Assembly: GCF_038396675.1 (NCBI RefSeq)
Contig: NC_088934.1
Coordinates: forward strand, 43,830,001-43,894,000
Source of the DNA: Hydra vulgaris
Lineage: Eukaryota > Cnidaria > Hydrozoa > Anthoathecata > Hydridae
Length of the DNA stretch: 64,000 nucleotides
Reading direction: 5' to 3'
Part shown: positions 47,805-59,793 of the stretch, in pieces
Layout of the letters: each line of letters begins with the position of its first letter
How positions within the stretch are numbered: position 1 is the first letter of the stretch
The notes under the pieces: model-generated
Database searches by the model: none
Told to the model about the DNA's origin: nothing
Seen by the model: the letters and a program-made list of their open reading frames with translations, nothing else
Translations under genes and position numbers: made by a program

Positions 47805-49230
47805 AATTAATATATTATTGTGCATCAGATGGAGGCAGCAAAGCTATTGTTCTTCGCATATCAAAGACTATATATCATATAGTTTATCACCTAAAGATTG
47901 CTTAGAACAGGCAGCCAATCTTGAATCTGTCTTCAGCTTCAAACAAAACTTGGTTTACTGCTAACAGTATTACAATAACTTTAATTGCAAAGCTAATTAA
48001 CAGGTAAAACTCAGGTATGTTACTATTAAAGTTACCCTAGGGCTTCAGTTGGTTCTCAATATTACATTTGGTTTTACTCAAGGGTGTCATATGGATTTAA
48101 TAACAAATTACAATTATACAATTTCAATGAAGAAAATTAACTCCAGTTGGGTTATATTGTTTAAATGTTTATTTTATTCCATTAAACTATTTCATTTATT
48201 CAAGAATGGCAGTTTGTTATATTTTGCTGTTATTATATATGTTTCTTGTTATTCTTTAATTCACTTAACTTAACTTGCGGATATTTTGTTGAAAATCTAA
48301 AGGTATGAATTGAAGAATAAAAGTTGTAGAAATCTTTCAGAACTTTTCAAAATACTTACCTTGAGTTGAAAATTTATTATAGATTCATTCATTTTATTAA
48401 AGTGCATTATTTTTGATGAATAGGCCTCTTTATCATATAAAAAATAGTAAATTGAGGACTTCTCTCCAAAATATTTTGACTTTTTTATTAACTTTTTTAT
48501 TCCTTTCTAGAAACTAAAACTAAAATAGAAATTAAATATAAATCAGATATGATAAGATATAAAATAATAATAATTAAAATAATAAACAAATATAAATCAT
48601 AAAATACAAAAAACTTGAACTATAACTAAAATAGGACTGGAAAAAAATTAAAACAAAAATTGTCACAAATAAAAACAAATCAAAATAAAACAAAAAATAA
48701 AAAACAAAAACTTTAAAAAAAAAATACAACTCAACTTTTGTCTCAACAACTTTTCTGTTTACCAAATTTGACTTTAACTTGTCAAAAATTAAACTTTTTT
48801 TTCAAGATATTTTTATACAAAGCTTTATAAACAACGAGACAAAGGGTCTGAACAAAAACCAACTTGGACTTGAAAATGGTACCATAACATGGTGGAGCTT
48901 TTTACATGCTTAAACAAATTTACACCTTAAGCTTAGTATTGCAGTTATGGTACTAAAACTGGTTAAAATTTTTAGCAATTTTAAAGCCACAAAATTTTTT
49001 TCTTAAGTGATTTATGGTTAAGCAAATTTCATCACAACTGACAACAACAATATTTTGGTCATTAGAAAACTTGGGATCATTATAATGTAAGCAATAAAAG
49101 CTGCAATGAAAGTCTGCAATCAAAAATTAAAATTTCCTTTTAACTTCTACTCATCCATGATTCAAATACAACTTGTTTTGAACACTTTCACATGTATAAA
49201 AGCAAAATAGGCAATAACATTTACTATTTA
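47671..49230. other. AT-rich spacer with a (TTA)n microsatellite
   Basis: (TTA)n at about 47769-47801 gives the poly-Leu/poly-Ile frames, which are rejected. No gene or element ends were seen in the rest. Confidence 0.45.
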
Positions 49231-49231
49231 T

Positions 49232-49414
<183 letters not shown>

Positions 49415-49419
49415 TTTTT

Positions 49420-49985
49420 GAGCAGCAACTATGATAGTATTTGTAGATGCAACCTTACGAAGATGGAAGAGTAACTTGGTAGATAAAGCTTGTCGAACTA
49501 CATTTACAATGTGCTTTTGGACCTTATCTGAAAGTGAGAGGGCTGTTATTTGTCAATATAGGAATGAAAAATATTGTGATTGCAGTTGATTGCAATAAAT
49601 AAGTTTTTTCAGAGTTAAAAGTCACAACCCACTGCAAGCCCCAAGCTGTTTTAGAAGAGAGCCACTTTAGACGTAAGATTGTCAGAAAGATTGTTATTGT
49701 AGATAAGAAGTCACTAGAAATGAAGAACAGTTAAAGCCTTTGAGAATGTCTGCACTTTGAGAACTGCAGCTGGAAAGAAATGATTTAATAATCTTAAAAT
49801 TTTTATGTAAAGAAATTAATAACAGAGAGAAGTTGGAGGGTTTCTTAAGTTTTTAAAAATTGGAGCCATTTATTTAGCACTTATTTATAATTTAGCAAGA
49901 ATTGAAGAGAGTTATGGAGAACCCTTTTGCAAGACTATGCTGGAAATGTTGTCTGAACCACAAGCTATAGAAGAGTTTAACTAAG
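49420..49985 (-). pseudogene. Second CR1-type LINE remnant
   Basis: Minus strand: ACGSDN and SSIVLQKGSP-type words near 49950-49925, GLQWVVTFNSEKTYLLQS (about 49660-49600), then [20 protein letters not shown] and [11 protein letters not shown] (49535-49440). The order matches the fingers, post-palm and C-terminal parts of the LINE at 45490-46935, with the palm deleted. It is a separate copy, because the same domains occur in both. Confidence 0.72.
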
Positions 49986-50031
49986 AATTGACTTCTAACA
50001 TGATGAAAAAAAGTATATATATAACTTTTAT

Positions 50032-50255
50032 GTTAATTTATGTCCCCAAGGCTATGAAGATCACTACAGTCAAGGAGGCTACTTTAATTGTAGTTACAAC
50101 CCTTTTTCAACTCTATACCTCTGAAACAGGAACTATAATAAACAAGGCTGCTTTGTGGAGAAACAAGTTGAGTGATACTACCAGGGATGAGGTGGGGATC
50201 AAACTCGGAACTTCTTGCTTATGAGACAAGCGCTCTACCACTACACCACTACTGC
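50032..50255 (-). repeat. tRNA-derived SINE (family of 29326 and 57261)
   Basis: On the minus strand from 50255: AGTAGTGGTGTAGTGGTAGA then GCGCTTGTCTCATAAGC (A-box region), TTCCGAGTTTGATCC (a good B box), CTGGTAGTATCACTC, AGTAGCCTCCTTGACTGTAG and an end at AAATTAAC. This is the best-preserved Pol III promoter among the copies. The plus-strand frame across it is an artefact. Confidence 0.9.
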
Positions 50256-50946
50256 AAATATTAGGCAATAATAATAAATCTTAAAAAACTTTTAGTCAAG
50301 GTAATTTGTTAAAAAGTTTTTTAAACTTCTGCTGACATCAACAGTCTAGAATTAATTTCTGCTAAAAGATACATTTTGCCATACATTAACATACATTATC
50401 ATACATTATCAGGCCTTTGTTTTTTTTAGATTTTAGATATTTTAATTTTAATTTACTTTGTTTTTTTTTTAGCGCATTTTTTAAAAGCGTTAATTATCAA
50501 AACTTGCAAAGAGCAGTGACATATAAATCATGCAAACGCTACCGTGTTCATGCAACCTCTTACACTAAGACCTGCAATATGGAGAGAATTTCATTGTGCA
50601 GTTGTTCTTTAAAGCTTTAGTTTTGAAAACAAAAAAAAGTCTGTAAATAGTACTAGACTGAATTAAAACTATTTTGACCAAAAGAACAAAATTATGAATG
50701 AATGTTTGGAAAAAAATATTAATAAAAAAAAATTATTACTAATAATAAATTTATTAACTATTATTAATAATATTTTATTTAATAAATAAAAAGAAGCAGT
50801 AAAAAAAAATAAATTTAAAAAGAAAACATTAATCTTTAAAGTTACTAGTGCCAATTCTTTTACTTTTAAAGCAGATTAAAAATTCAACAAAAAATTAAAA
50901 ACAAAACAAAAAAACAGTATATTGATTAGTGTCAGTTTAATGCTTT
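50256..50946. other. AT-rich spacer downstream of a terminal exon
   Basis: No element ends seen. On the minus strand this would be 3' UTR and downstream sequence of the exon at 50947-51144. Confidence 0.35.
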
Positions 50947-51144
50947 CTAAATTGCTTGAAGTTTATAATAAGTAATATAGCTACCATCACAGATGATTTG
51001 TACCAATTCACTTTGTGTTGTATTTGTAATCAAGAAAATTCTCACTGGATTTATTAGATGGTGAAGTACATTATTTTCTTTTATTTCTTTTACTAGAAAG
51101 AATACAACTTCGACTTCTTGTAAACGTAACACACTGACATAGTC
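50947..51144 (-). CDS. Unassigned candidate terminal exon
   Basis: From a TTTTTAG acceptor (AG at 51146-51145) a 65-codon frame runs to a TAG stop at 50949-50947. It contains DYVSVLRLQEVEVVFFLVKE, LHHLINPVRIFLIT and VQIICDGSYITYYKLQAI. The balanced composition is unlike random AT-rich frames and it looks like real protein. Just upstream a second open segment (51283-51150, with VSIPLDVLGFYSLMKNVNKN and NINLFVRQSKKSV) is in a different frame and could be the intron-adjacent exon. No family recognised. Confidence 0.42.
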   Translation of the reverse strand, partial: DYVSVLRLQEVEVVFFLVKEIKENNVLHHLINPVRIFLITNTTQSELVQIICDGSYITYYKLQAI

Positions 51145-52059
51145 CTAAAAATTGTATATACATACACACAGATTTTTTACTCTGACGAACAAATAAATTT
51201 ATATTTAATAAATTTTTATTTACATTTTTCATCAAACTATAGAAACCTAAAACATCTAGTGGAATTGAAACTGAAATTTTCACATTACTTATATTGGCTA
51301 AGCTTTTATTACTTAACTTCTATAATTATTTAATTATAGAAGCTATAATTGTTAACAATAGAAGTAATAAAATTATTATTATTAAAGTAGTTAAGTGAAA
51401 AATAATAAGGAAAAACTTAAAATCAAAAGAATTCAAATTTAACTTTACTTTATTAATTAAAAAATTGAAATGAATCACAGGAGGAACAGCAAAACTATGA
51501 CAAAATGCTTTAGAACTTTGCTTTGTCCTGGATTGAAAGTATTTAAAGTTTTTCTTAATGCTAAAAATATAGGTTATTGTTATTCATTCATATTTCTAAA
51601 AACTTTGTGGCTATGAAAATATAAGTTTTACAAAATTACTTAAAAGCAAATCTCTCATTGTTTAAATGGCTATTTTATTATGATTTTGAAACATAAACAC
51701 ACAAAAAGAAGATAAAATTGTTAAAATACATGAAAAGAAGTTAAAAAGATTAACAAATGGTCATACAAATCCTTTTAATGCTTCAGATATCAGAGAAATT
51801 GTTCCTCACACAAACTCTCTGATGTGAATTAAACATCCATAAAAATTATTTAAAGTTTTCAATTGCATTAAGTTTGTGTTCTAAAAATAGGTTTTTTTCA
51901 GTAATGTTATGGGATTGATATTTTGACAAACAAACAATTTGACATCACGAAAATGGTACACTATTCCAACAAAATATCTTAGACATACTGACATATACTC
52001 TTCTTTTTAACTAACAAATCATTTCCTTCAAACAAAATTTAAAAATTTATAAAATTATC
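51145..52059. other. AT-rich spacer
   Basis: Contains a perfect 12-bp hairpin at 51317-51342. No gene or repeat ends recognised. Confidence 0.4.
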
Positions 52060-53400
52060 AATGATAAAATAAAATTCAAAAACCTTAGAAAAATATTATC
52101 ATAAATAAAGAAACTCAACTTCGATATTTTCTAAGAAAATTAAAAGCAAAAGGTTTTTTTAATGATTCTACATGCTCATACAAAAAAATTAATCCTTTTG
52201 GATCTCAATCCTACTCCTATCTATGGTCTCCCAAAGATGCATAAATTAAACTTTTCTGAGACTACCATAAACTTTAAACCTATTGTATCATCTATTGGTA
52301 CCTATAGTTATCAATTATATTTCTAAAACATGTTATCTTCATTATTACCCACTAAGCTTTGCACTCAAGATTCAATTTCCTTGTTAAAGAAATAACTTAA
52401 GTCAATCACCACAAACCCTTTTTAGTATCATATGATGTGACAGCTTAGTTGTTTGGCCACAAGAAACCATTGAAATTACAGTGAATTCAATTTTGTGCAA
52501 TAATTAAAATGATTTAAATTTACCATTGAGCAAAGGGGTCTTCCATAAAGTACATACGCAGCTTTGGGGAAGGAGGGGGTTACCCAAAAACATGCAAACT
52601 CGTACAAGGGGGAGGGGGTGTTAAATCCAATTTTGCATATGTACTTGACAGCAAGTACATATGCGGTTTGACTATCTTTCATTCCTATCTCTCCTAAAAC
52701 TTGATTTCTCATTTTTTTTTCAACAAAAGAATTGAATTTTACGAGTTTAAAAACTCAATATTACATTTTGTAACAGAGAAACGTCAAAGCAACTAAAGGA
52801 TTTTTTGTTTTTAATGTTTTAAAAAGTTTATGTGTTTTTTTTAATGCATACATACGCAGGAGTGGAAATCACTTATAGAATACAAGTGCATACAGATGGG
52901 AGGGAGGGTCCTAAAACAGTGATTTTACTGCATATGTACTTGATGCCCCCAAACACACTTTCTTTTTAAAGGAGAAACTTAAGATTAAATTGATGGTGTG
53001 GTCCTGGGTTCTTCGTTAACACCTGTTCTTGCCAATATTCGTGGGTCATTTTGAAAATAATTGGATTAAAAACTACCATGGTGCAAAGCCACTTCTCTAT
53101 AAAGGATATACAGAAAACAAACCACATCTTTTTCTTAATTATATAAATAGTAGACACACTTCTATTTCTTTTACTATGGAAAAAACTCTATGGAAAGTCT
53201 GAAAATAACCTTTATAGATGTAACTCTACTTAAGATAAATTCTTTAATCCCCAATACCATTTTTCATAAAAAAGAAGCTACTCGCCTTAATTTTTAAACT
53301 TTTACTCCATTTTGGTACAAAGCAAGTCTTACTAAATGCTTAATTGATACCTTAGTCTTATTTTAAATGACTTTTATTGAAAAAACATCCAACTCTATTA
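52060..53400 (+). pseudogene. Penelope-like retroelement reverse transcriptase, split by a MITE
   Basis: Reading rightward in broken frames: YGLPKMHKL, FKPIVSSIGTYSYQL and LPTKLCTQDS (52225-52385), VSYDVTA (52425), then TIEITVNSIL up to the MITE at 52534. After it, from 52975, come IDGVVLGSSLTPVLANI, FLNYINSRHTSISFTMEK, and a C-terminal FHKKEATRLNF block. GLPKxHK, RPIVSSIGTxxYxLA, SFDVxSLFT and DGVxMGSPLxPVLANI are Penelope-type RT landmarks. The YVDD catalytic segment between YKG and FLNYINS is deleted. The GIY-YIG endonuclease is not seen. Confidence 0.82.
52534..52949. mobile_element. 416-bp MITE inside the Penelope-like element
   Basis: The left end AGGGGTCTTCCATAAAGTAC (then ATACGC) pairs with the right end, read inward, GGGGGCATCAAGTACATATG (then CAG). 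Inside, GGGGGAGGGGG and GGGAGGGAGGG tracts and a perfect 13-bp hairpin GCATATGTACTTG (52635-52664) repeat the end motif. It separates two halves of the RT that otherwise read on. Confidence 0.8.
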
Positions 53401-53543
53401 AAAAAAGGTTAAATTAAATTGCAATAAGATATTGCAGTTAGGTAACTGTTAAATTAGTATTTACTTCACTATAAATTTTAATGTAACTCCTGTTATATAA
53501 AAAAAAACTATTAGCCGTTTTAAGACATTTATTTATCTGAACC

Positions 53544-56417
53544 ATGGCCTACTATAGTGACAGGCCAAGTAAATATACGGCTTTTACAAAAACTGTAGAT
53601 GAGTTCTTTTTATGGAAGCATACTTTGTTTTTTTTTTTTGGTTTTTAAGAAATAATGAGTTATATATAAGTCATAAATAAAGATTTTGTAACAAATAAAT
53701 GAATTCAACTTTATAAATGAAAAAAAAAAAATTGTATAATAAATGCAAACCACATTTCATTGGATATAATATAGTAAAAACTCGCTTTATATTGTGTAAA
53801 AAACTCTAAAATCTTTATGATAAAATAACTTATAAAATATATTGAACATTTAAGATAATTTCAAAATTTTCATTTTAGGCTCCTTTAAAGATCGTGAGGA
53901 ATAAAGATGACAATAATTGTTAAAAAATATATTGGCAAGGATTCTACAATGTTTTTTTTTGAAACATTAGTAAATCCATAAAAGTCAGATACCAATGTAA
54001 ATATCCAATGGCAAATGTTATCTCCAGGCAAACTTAAACCACCATGATTAATCTCTCTGATATAATCTCCCAACTGGTCATAACAAAATGATGTACCTTT
54101 AACTGGAAGATCTTCTTACTGACATTGCCAGCAATGTAAATCAAAGACATTTTAATTTCTTTAGACAAACTGCTTTCAATAACAGGAAGAATATGAAACA
54201 CATTGAATAAAATAAAATCTTGCATTGCATAACTACATTTTTCACACAAATGAAGCTTGAAGATATTTCTAAATCATTAGCTGTCATACCAATATTCAGA
54301 CAAAGTTTTATTTTTTAAATGTCAACTTTTTGTAATATTTGTTGAATATTTATAAAATAGGTACCACCTTGCTGAATTTTCCAAATGCTTTCTCAATAGG
54401 GTCTCTAGTAGAATGTCCAAGGCAAACATACTTATGATTGTTAGTTAGTAAATGTTTTACTAGTTCAACCATCCCAGGATATGTATGAGAAAAAGCATGA
54501 GAAATATCTTTGGTTAAATTTTTTAGTCTTTGACCTTGGTTTAAAGAAGCTATTTTTTCGACCATATCAGCCAAATTTAAAAAAAGATTCAACCATTGTT
54601 TGATGAAAAAATAGTATGACACTTATCTCTAGTACAAATATCTTCATAAAGTCCTTTAACATTTAACAATTTTAAAAAACTTGATAAAAATAGATAAAAA
54701 CACTGGCGTCATCAACATTTTTTAATGATAGATGAGTTTTTAAAGCAGCAACAGTCTCATCAAAAAAATACTCTCAAACAAGTTGACACATTTTGATGTT
54801 CCATTGGTTTTAGAAAAATTGCAGTTTAATTAAGTTTAAACAATTTTACAATAGCATCTTTTTCAAATTGAGAAAGTTTTTTAAGATCTGACCATTTTGC
54901 AGTTCTTGAAATACCTTTGTAAGTAAAACATAGTTCTTGGCATTTTTCTATATAGACATATAGAAGGAAAGAGTTATCATTAGCGCACCAAGTATTACGA
55001 AGATCAAACATTCCAAAAAACTTTTTACTTTGTTATTGTGTCAAAGAATAGCAACAACAGAACCACCACAATTTTGTATTGCTTCAATTGTTTGCATTGT
55101 TTGATTGTATTGAAAATTAGCATCTAAACCTGTTACAGGTAATGCTTTATACAAAAACTGTTTTTCACCAATTAAAGAACAAATCATTAAGCCCAAAACT
55201 GTTTTCACTAATTTATTTGGAGGAATTACAGATTTATCAAAAATATTACCTCCTTGACATGTTAACTGTGGTTTAAAATAAATTTCATCAATTAGTAGGA
55301 TAACCTGTCTGAGAAATAGAACATTTGTCAAAATACAACTTTAAAAAATCATCATCTTCAACATTTTTAACTTGAGATGTCAACTTGGTAGTTCGTAGTC
55401 ATCATGTAATCGAGAGTAAAGAGTTCTTGACAATAAAAAGTACTCAAATCCTCCAGCAACCATATCAGGAGAATACTCTTTTTCACCAGTAAACATTAAA
55501 CGCATAAGGAGTTCATACTTAACATCTGTTCAATAATAATACTATTCTTGCGATCAATTGGTAAAGAATTCAGGTAGTGTATTGCAGCATAAAGATGACT
55601 AATACAGTCAATAATATTAATATGATTGTAAGAAAAAGGTCTTTTTTATGGATTTTTTATGGTTCCCTTAACACCACACTGATAGCTACCAAATAATAAA
55701 TCATTTTTTATTTTCAAAATAAAATTTGGAACACCCAAATTGTCTAATATATCAGCAGATTGAAGATGTAAACAGTTTTCATATATATTTGAGAAGGAAA
55801 AAGATTTTATTTTAGACATCATTTTATTACACAAATCTTTGAAAGAAGAAATATTATCCACTTTCACAAAAGCCTCCATTTTATCAGACATAGTACTTCT
55901 TAAAGATGGCAATGATTTAGTAGTTAATCTTGGCGGTGCCAGTGGAGCCTGAATTTGACTTGGATTTACACAACAAAATACAGATGGTGGATGTTTTGGT
56001 CCTAACTTTCCATAAACTAAAACTTCTTCATAGTCTATAGATCTTCACAAATAAAAGTATTTGGGCTATCTGGAATATTATCTCGAGGTATAGCACTTAT
56101 CCATCTTTTTCGTTCATCTACATTTTTTTATTTGGCAAAAAAACTTTCACAGACTTTGTAACATCGTAGTTACCTCTGCACCCAGTGACACAACAGTTAA
56201 AAACCATATTCTTTAAATCTAATTATTTAGCTCTAAAAAGAAACCAAATTTAATATATATAAAATTAAAACGTATCGAATATTAAATTAAAAGACCATGT
56301 TCATTTTCTGGAATGTGCCATATTTGGAATTATTAATGTGAAATTTATATAAAAATAACTTGCCTGCACTTTTTTTTAAGCCATATGCTTACTCGGCCTG
56401 TCACTATAGTAGGCCAT
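53544..56417 (-). mobile_element. P-element-type transposon copy 2 (2.87 kb, full structure)
   Basis: Ends are inverted copies of ATGGCCTACTATAGTGACAG then GCC; similarity continues through A(A/G)TAA and A(T/C)GGCTT, about 38 bp. The element holds one minus-strand THAP-P transposase covering almost its whole length. No matching 8-bp flank could be found. The end motif resembles that of the P element at 15875 (GGCCTTCTATAATAAAAGGC). Confidence 0.9.
53885..56207 (-). pseudogene. P-type (THAP9-like) transposase, frameshifted
   Basis: From ATG 56207: MVFNCCVTGCRGNYDVTK gives the first Cys pair of a THAP zinc finger, and DERKRWISAIPRDN the conserved Trp. The Cys-His pair is legible only up to FICED before a shift. 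Then STMSDKMEAFVKVDNISSF, SADILDNLGVPNFILKI, and LIDEIYFKPQLTCQGGNIFD (55290-55230), a candidate catalytic acidic segment. TVLGLMICSLIGEKQFLYKA follows. C-terminal blocks are LGHSTRDPIEKAFGKFSKV (54420-54365), CEKCSYAMQDF and SKEIKMSLIYIAGNVSKK, as in THAP9/P families. At least six frameshifts or stops. Length and domain order are those of a complete transposase. Confidence 0.85.
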
Positions 56418-57260
56418 TAACATTATAAAGATATTTATATATCTATATATTTATATATATATTTATATATCCGAACATTATAAAAATATCTGAAGATATT
56501 TAAATATTTAAGATATCTAAACATTGTAAAGGAGTCAAAATATAAATATTTCCATATTAATGTAAATTTTTTCATGCAATTAAATGATAAGTATTTTTCC
56601 ATTTTAAAAAATATCTAATAAGTTAAAACTTAAAGTATGTATATTTATTCTGTATCTTTTTAACCTATTCTTTTGTTTATTCCTATTTATTCCTTTGTAT
56701 CAATTGTCAAAAATTTTAAATAGATTGTACTGCATTTTTGTAATTATATTATTTATAGTTTGTTCATAGATAATTGGAAGCACACTGAATTTTTGAAAGT
56801 AATTAATTATTAGGAGGTATAAAAAGATAATTTAAGAGTAATTTAATTAATCTAATTAATTTGTTCCTAATTAGGACCCTTAATAAGACCTTTTGAACAT
56901 AAAAATTGGTCAATAAAAGGGCAATTACTAATTATTAAGGACAATGCAACAATTTATCTTTTTAATTTTTATGCAAATTAAAAAAAAAAAATTTATTTTA
57001 CAAATGTTTCCATATCTTAATAATTAAAGTGTTTAAATAATTTATTTTTTGTTGCAATATTGAATGAGTGAATAAAGATTACTATTTTTGACCAACAGGT
57101 AATGTCTCTATGATCTCTACAATGCTCTTATACTTCTTTGTCATCGTTTCTCAAATCTAAAAATGTCTTACAACATAAAGGCTTTTTTAGCAATCCTTCA
57201 ATGCTTTGAACAGAGAATTTATAAACTATAATAAGAATAGTTATAGTAGTTGATAAATGT
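56418..57260. other. AT-rich spacer, nothing recognised
   Basis: Short TATATATTTATATAT repeats at 56427-56470 and TTAATTAATCTAATTAATT near 56841. Confidence 0.4.
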
Positions 57261-57500
57261 AAAGTGGTATAGTGGTAGAGTGCTCACCTCATAAGCTAAC
57301 TTTCAGAGTTTGATCCCCACCATGTCTCTGATAGTACTGCACCAAATTTGTTTCTCTGTGCAGAGGCCTTGTTTGTCAAGGTTGTGTTTCAAAGTTATAG
57401 AGTTGAGAAAGGGTTACTCAATTAAAGTAGCCTCCTTGACCATAGTGGCCTTCTCAGTCTTGGGGAGGTAAATTAACAATAAAAAAAGGAAAAAAAAAAG
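57261..57500 (+). repeat. tRNA-derived SINE (family of 29326 and 50032), full-length form
   Basis: Head AAAGTGGTATAGTGGTAGAG, then TGCTCACCTCATAAGC. The B box is near AGAGTTTGATCC. The body has CTGATAGTACTGCACC, TTTGTTTCTCTGTGCAGAGG, TAGAGTTGAGAAAGGGTTA and AGTAGCCTCCTTGACC, ending GGTAAATTAAC plus an A-rich tail. It carries the central 37 bp missing at 29326. Confidence 0.9.
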
Positions 57501-57708
57501 TGTCTCAAAACAAAACAAATTGATTTTATAAAAGCCATTAAAAGTTTATGTTTTTTTTGTTCAATCAATCAATACAACAAGATTTGTAGCAGAAGTATTT
57601 ATTTTGATAGTTATATATCTTATTTTTTCATCTCTACTTACTTTACCTCTATTCTAATACTTTCTGATAAACTGTCTTCCTGACTTTTTAAAACAACACT
57701 TTATAGAT

Positions 57709-57772
57709 TACAGAATATCTTCAGTATGGCCACATGGTCATACAGAATATCTTCAGTATGGCTACACCCAGC
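57709..57772. repeat. 32-bp direct duplication
   Basis: TACAGAATATCTTCAGTATG begins at 57709 and again at 57741, followed by GGC(C/T)ACA. Confidence 0.93.
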
Positions 57773-58793
57773 TGAAAACCTGATGTATAGCATTATAACA
57801 TTTTAAATCAAATTGTTTTGGGTGTCCCTTAACCTCACTCTTTTTATGTTTGCAAAATGAAAACATCAAACAAGAATTAATTACATCTTTAAAATCTCAA
57901 AATCCGCTTAATCTCAAACCACATTATTGAATAAAATCCAATAGAAACTGTTGAAGTTCATAAAGCCTTTCTTTTTTATATCATACTTGAAGTATCAAAG
58001 TTTTAGCAGCCTGGAGTTTTTTTATAGTATTCTAAGCATTATTAATTTATTTAAAGATTTTTAGAAATTTATATGAAGACTTTTATAGTTTACTATTAAG
58101 TTTATAGATTTTTATTTTCAACCTATTTGAGATAAATTAATTTTCAACCAATTATCTGTTCTGTGTTTTTAATGTTGTTTTTTTCAAACTACGAAATTTT
58201 TTTTTTTTAAATTAACAATTAATAAGTTTTCCAAGCATTCATCGAACCTTATACCTCCTAATTCCGAAGACAGTGAGAATAATAAAAAAAGTTTAGGCTA
58301 AATTTTTTTGATTAAAACAAAAGAATAAATGCATACCAAGAAAAACTAACTTTTGAAGTCAAAGTTTGCCTTCTCTATTTTGTAATAAGCCAATTAGTCT
58401 TCATAATATACACCACAATCTTCAGATTTTTTGTTTGTTATAAAGATTGATCTTTTAAACAAACAAAAAAATCAATGATGCCATGTACTAAAACTCTTAG
58501 GAATAAAATGCGCTTGAATGAGTTAACAAGCCTGTAGATTGCGGTTTTATTATGAAGACTATTTGACTTATTACATAACAGAGAAGGTGAGCTTTAACTC
58601 AAACAAAAAAATTAGTTTTTATAGTATGCATTTATTCTTTTATTTTTATCAAAAAAATTTAGCGCAAATATTTTTTTTTATCATTCTCTTTAATATGAAC
58701 ACAATATGTCTCAGCGGTTTGGGATCTCTTTGAGTAAAAACAGTTACTAAAATTAATATTGCAATAATATTAAATGTGTAACTTGCACATTAC
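57773..58793. other. AT-rich spacer
   Basis: Contains a hairpin of about 15 bp around 58427-58474 (GATTTTTTGTTTGTT and its complement). The plus-strand frame 58539-58733 has no recognisable motif. Confidence 0.4.
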
Positions 58794-58915
58794 TAGGGTT
58801 GCCAGATGTCTGGCTTTTATAAATGAAAAAAAATTTTTTAACATAGTAAAAAGATTTATTTTCACAGTTTAGGCACTGTATACTCCTCCATAAAGCTGGA
58901 CATCTGGCAATCCTA
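58794..58915. mobile_element. 122-bp hAT-type MITE with perfect 8-bp TSD
   Basis: CACATTAC at 58786-58793 and 58916-58923 brackets ends TAGGGTTGCCAGATGTC and, read inward, TAGGATTGCCAGATGTC. TAGGG ends plus an 8-bp duplication is the hAT pattern. Confidence 0.94.
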
Positions 58916-59401
58916 CACATTACACTATAATTGCAATTTAAGCTTCAAATTATAACTTAAGCTGAAAATTATAACAGCAACTTAAACTATTTTAAAAACT
59001 GCGAAATGAATTATGGGATATTGTTTAAATACATGAGATATTATGTTTTAAAAATAGCAATTACAAATTAATGTACAAAAGATACAAACTTGTGAAAATG
59101 CAACCACCCCCCTTCCCCTCCCTGTTGCAAATTGGCAACAGGAAAGGGGGATTATAAACTTTTTTTTTAATTTAGCGCCTAAATTTTTTTACATTAATTC
59201 AAGCCCTGCAAATATTTTTTGAAAAATTTTTTATTTTGTTGATTTTTATTATTTTTTTAACTTATTTTTTTGACAATTATATTACATAATTTATTATTTT
59301 GAATTATTATATTATTCAAGATTATGGAAAAATACAAAAAAAAAAAAATTGTTATATAACTTTCCTTCAAGAATGCAAAAACTTGATAAGACTTAACCTA
59401 C

Positions 59402-59793
59402 CTCCATAACTGAACTTTGTACAGTGCTCCATGTGGCATCTGTATATACAATCAAAAACTTCTTGCCAGGATTTTGTCGTTTCTTAGCAGCTGCAAATAG
59501 CTCAAGAGCCCACCCCACTCCTCTTTCAAATGCACTACGAGATTTTTGAGGCCGTTTTCTTAATTCTTCTAAAATCTGGTATGTTTCTTCATTACTATTA
59601 TTGCTATCTAGGTGTTTATAAACATTTGCAATTATACTGTAATCAATAATACCAAAACGACTATGCTGATTGCTTATAACAAAGTTATATTCAAATGTTT
59701 CTGCATGATCAATTGTTGAATTCCATACATCTTGAACGCTTTCAGAAGAATCGAAAAGCAGTATAATATCAAGATTATCTTCACATGAAGTAA
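59402..59793 (-). CDS. von Willebrand factor A (vWA) domain exon of a larger protein
   Basis: vWA domains mediate metal-dependent adhesion in extracellular-matrix and receptor proteins. From a TTTAG acceptor (AG at 59795-59794) to a GTAGGT donor (59401-59396) the frame is open for 130 codons. It begins with VTSCEDNLDIILLFDSSESV, the first strand and the MIDAS motif D-x-S-x-S. It continues QDVWNSTIDHAETF, SRFGIIDYS (the typical RxGxxxYS strand), a helix rich in EEL and KSR, AFERGVGWALELFAAAKKR, and KKFLIVYTDATWS, where most family members have TDG. It enters in phase 1 and leaves in phase 0. The last third of the domain must be on the next exon to the left; not located. Too few start codons for ATG-based ORF callers to list it. 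Confidence 0.85.

Noticed and set aside
47545..47964. 139-codon plus-strand frame with poly-Ile and an overlapping poly-Leu frame
   Set aside because: Built from a four-copy tandem repeat plus a (TTA)n microsatellite.
52476..52712. 78-codon minus-strand frame
   Set aside because: Runs across the MITE end and its hairpin; no motif.
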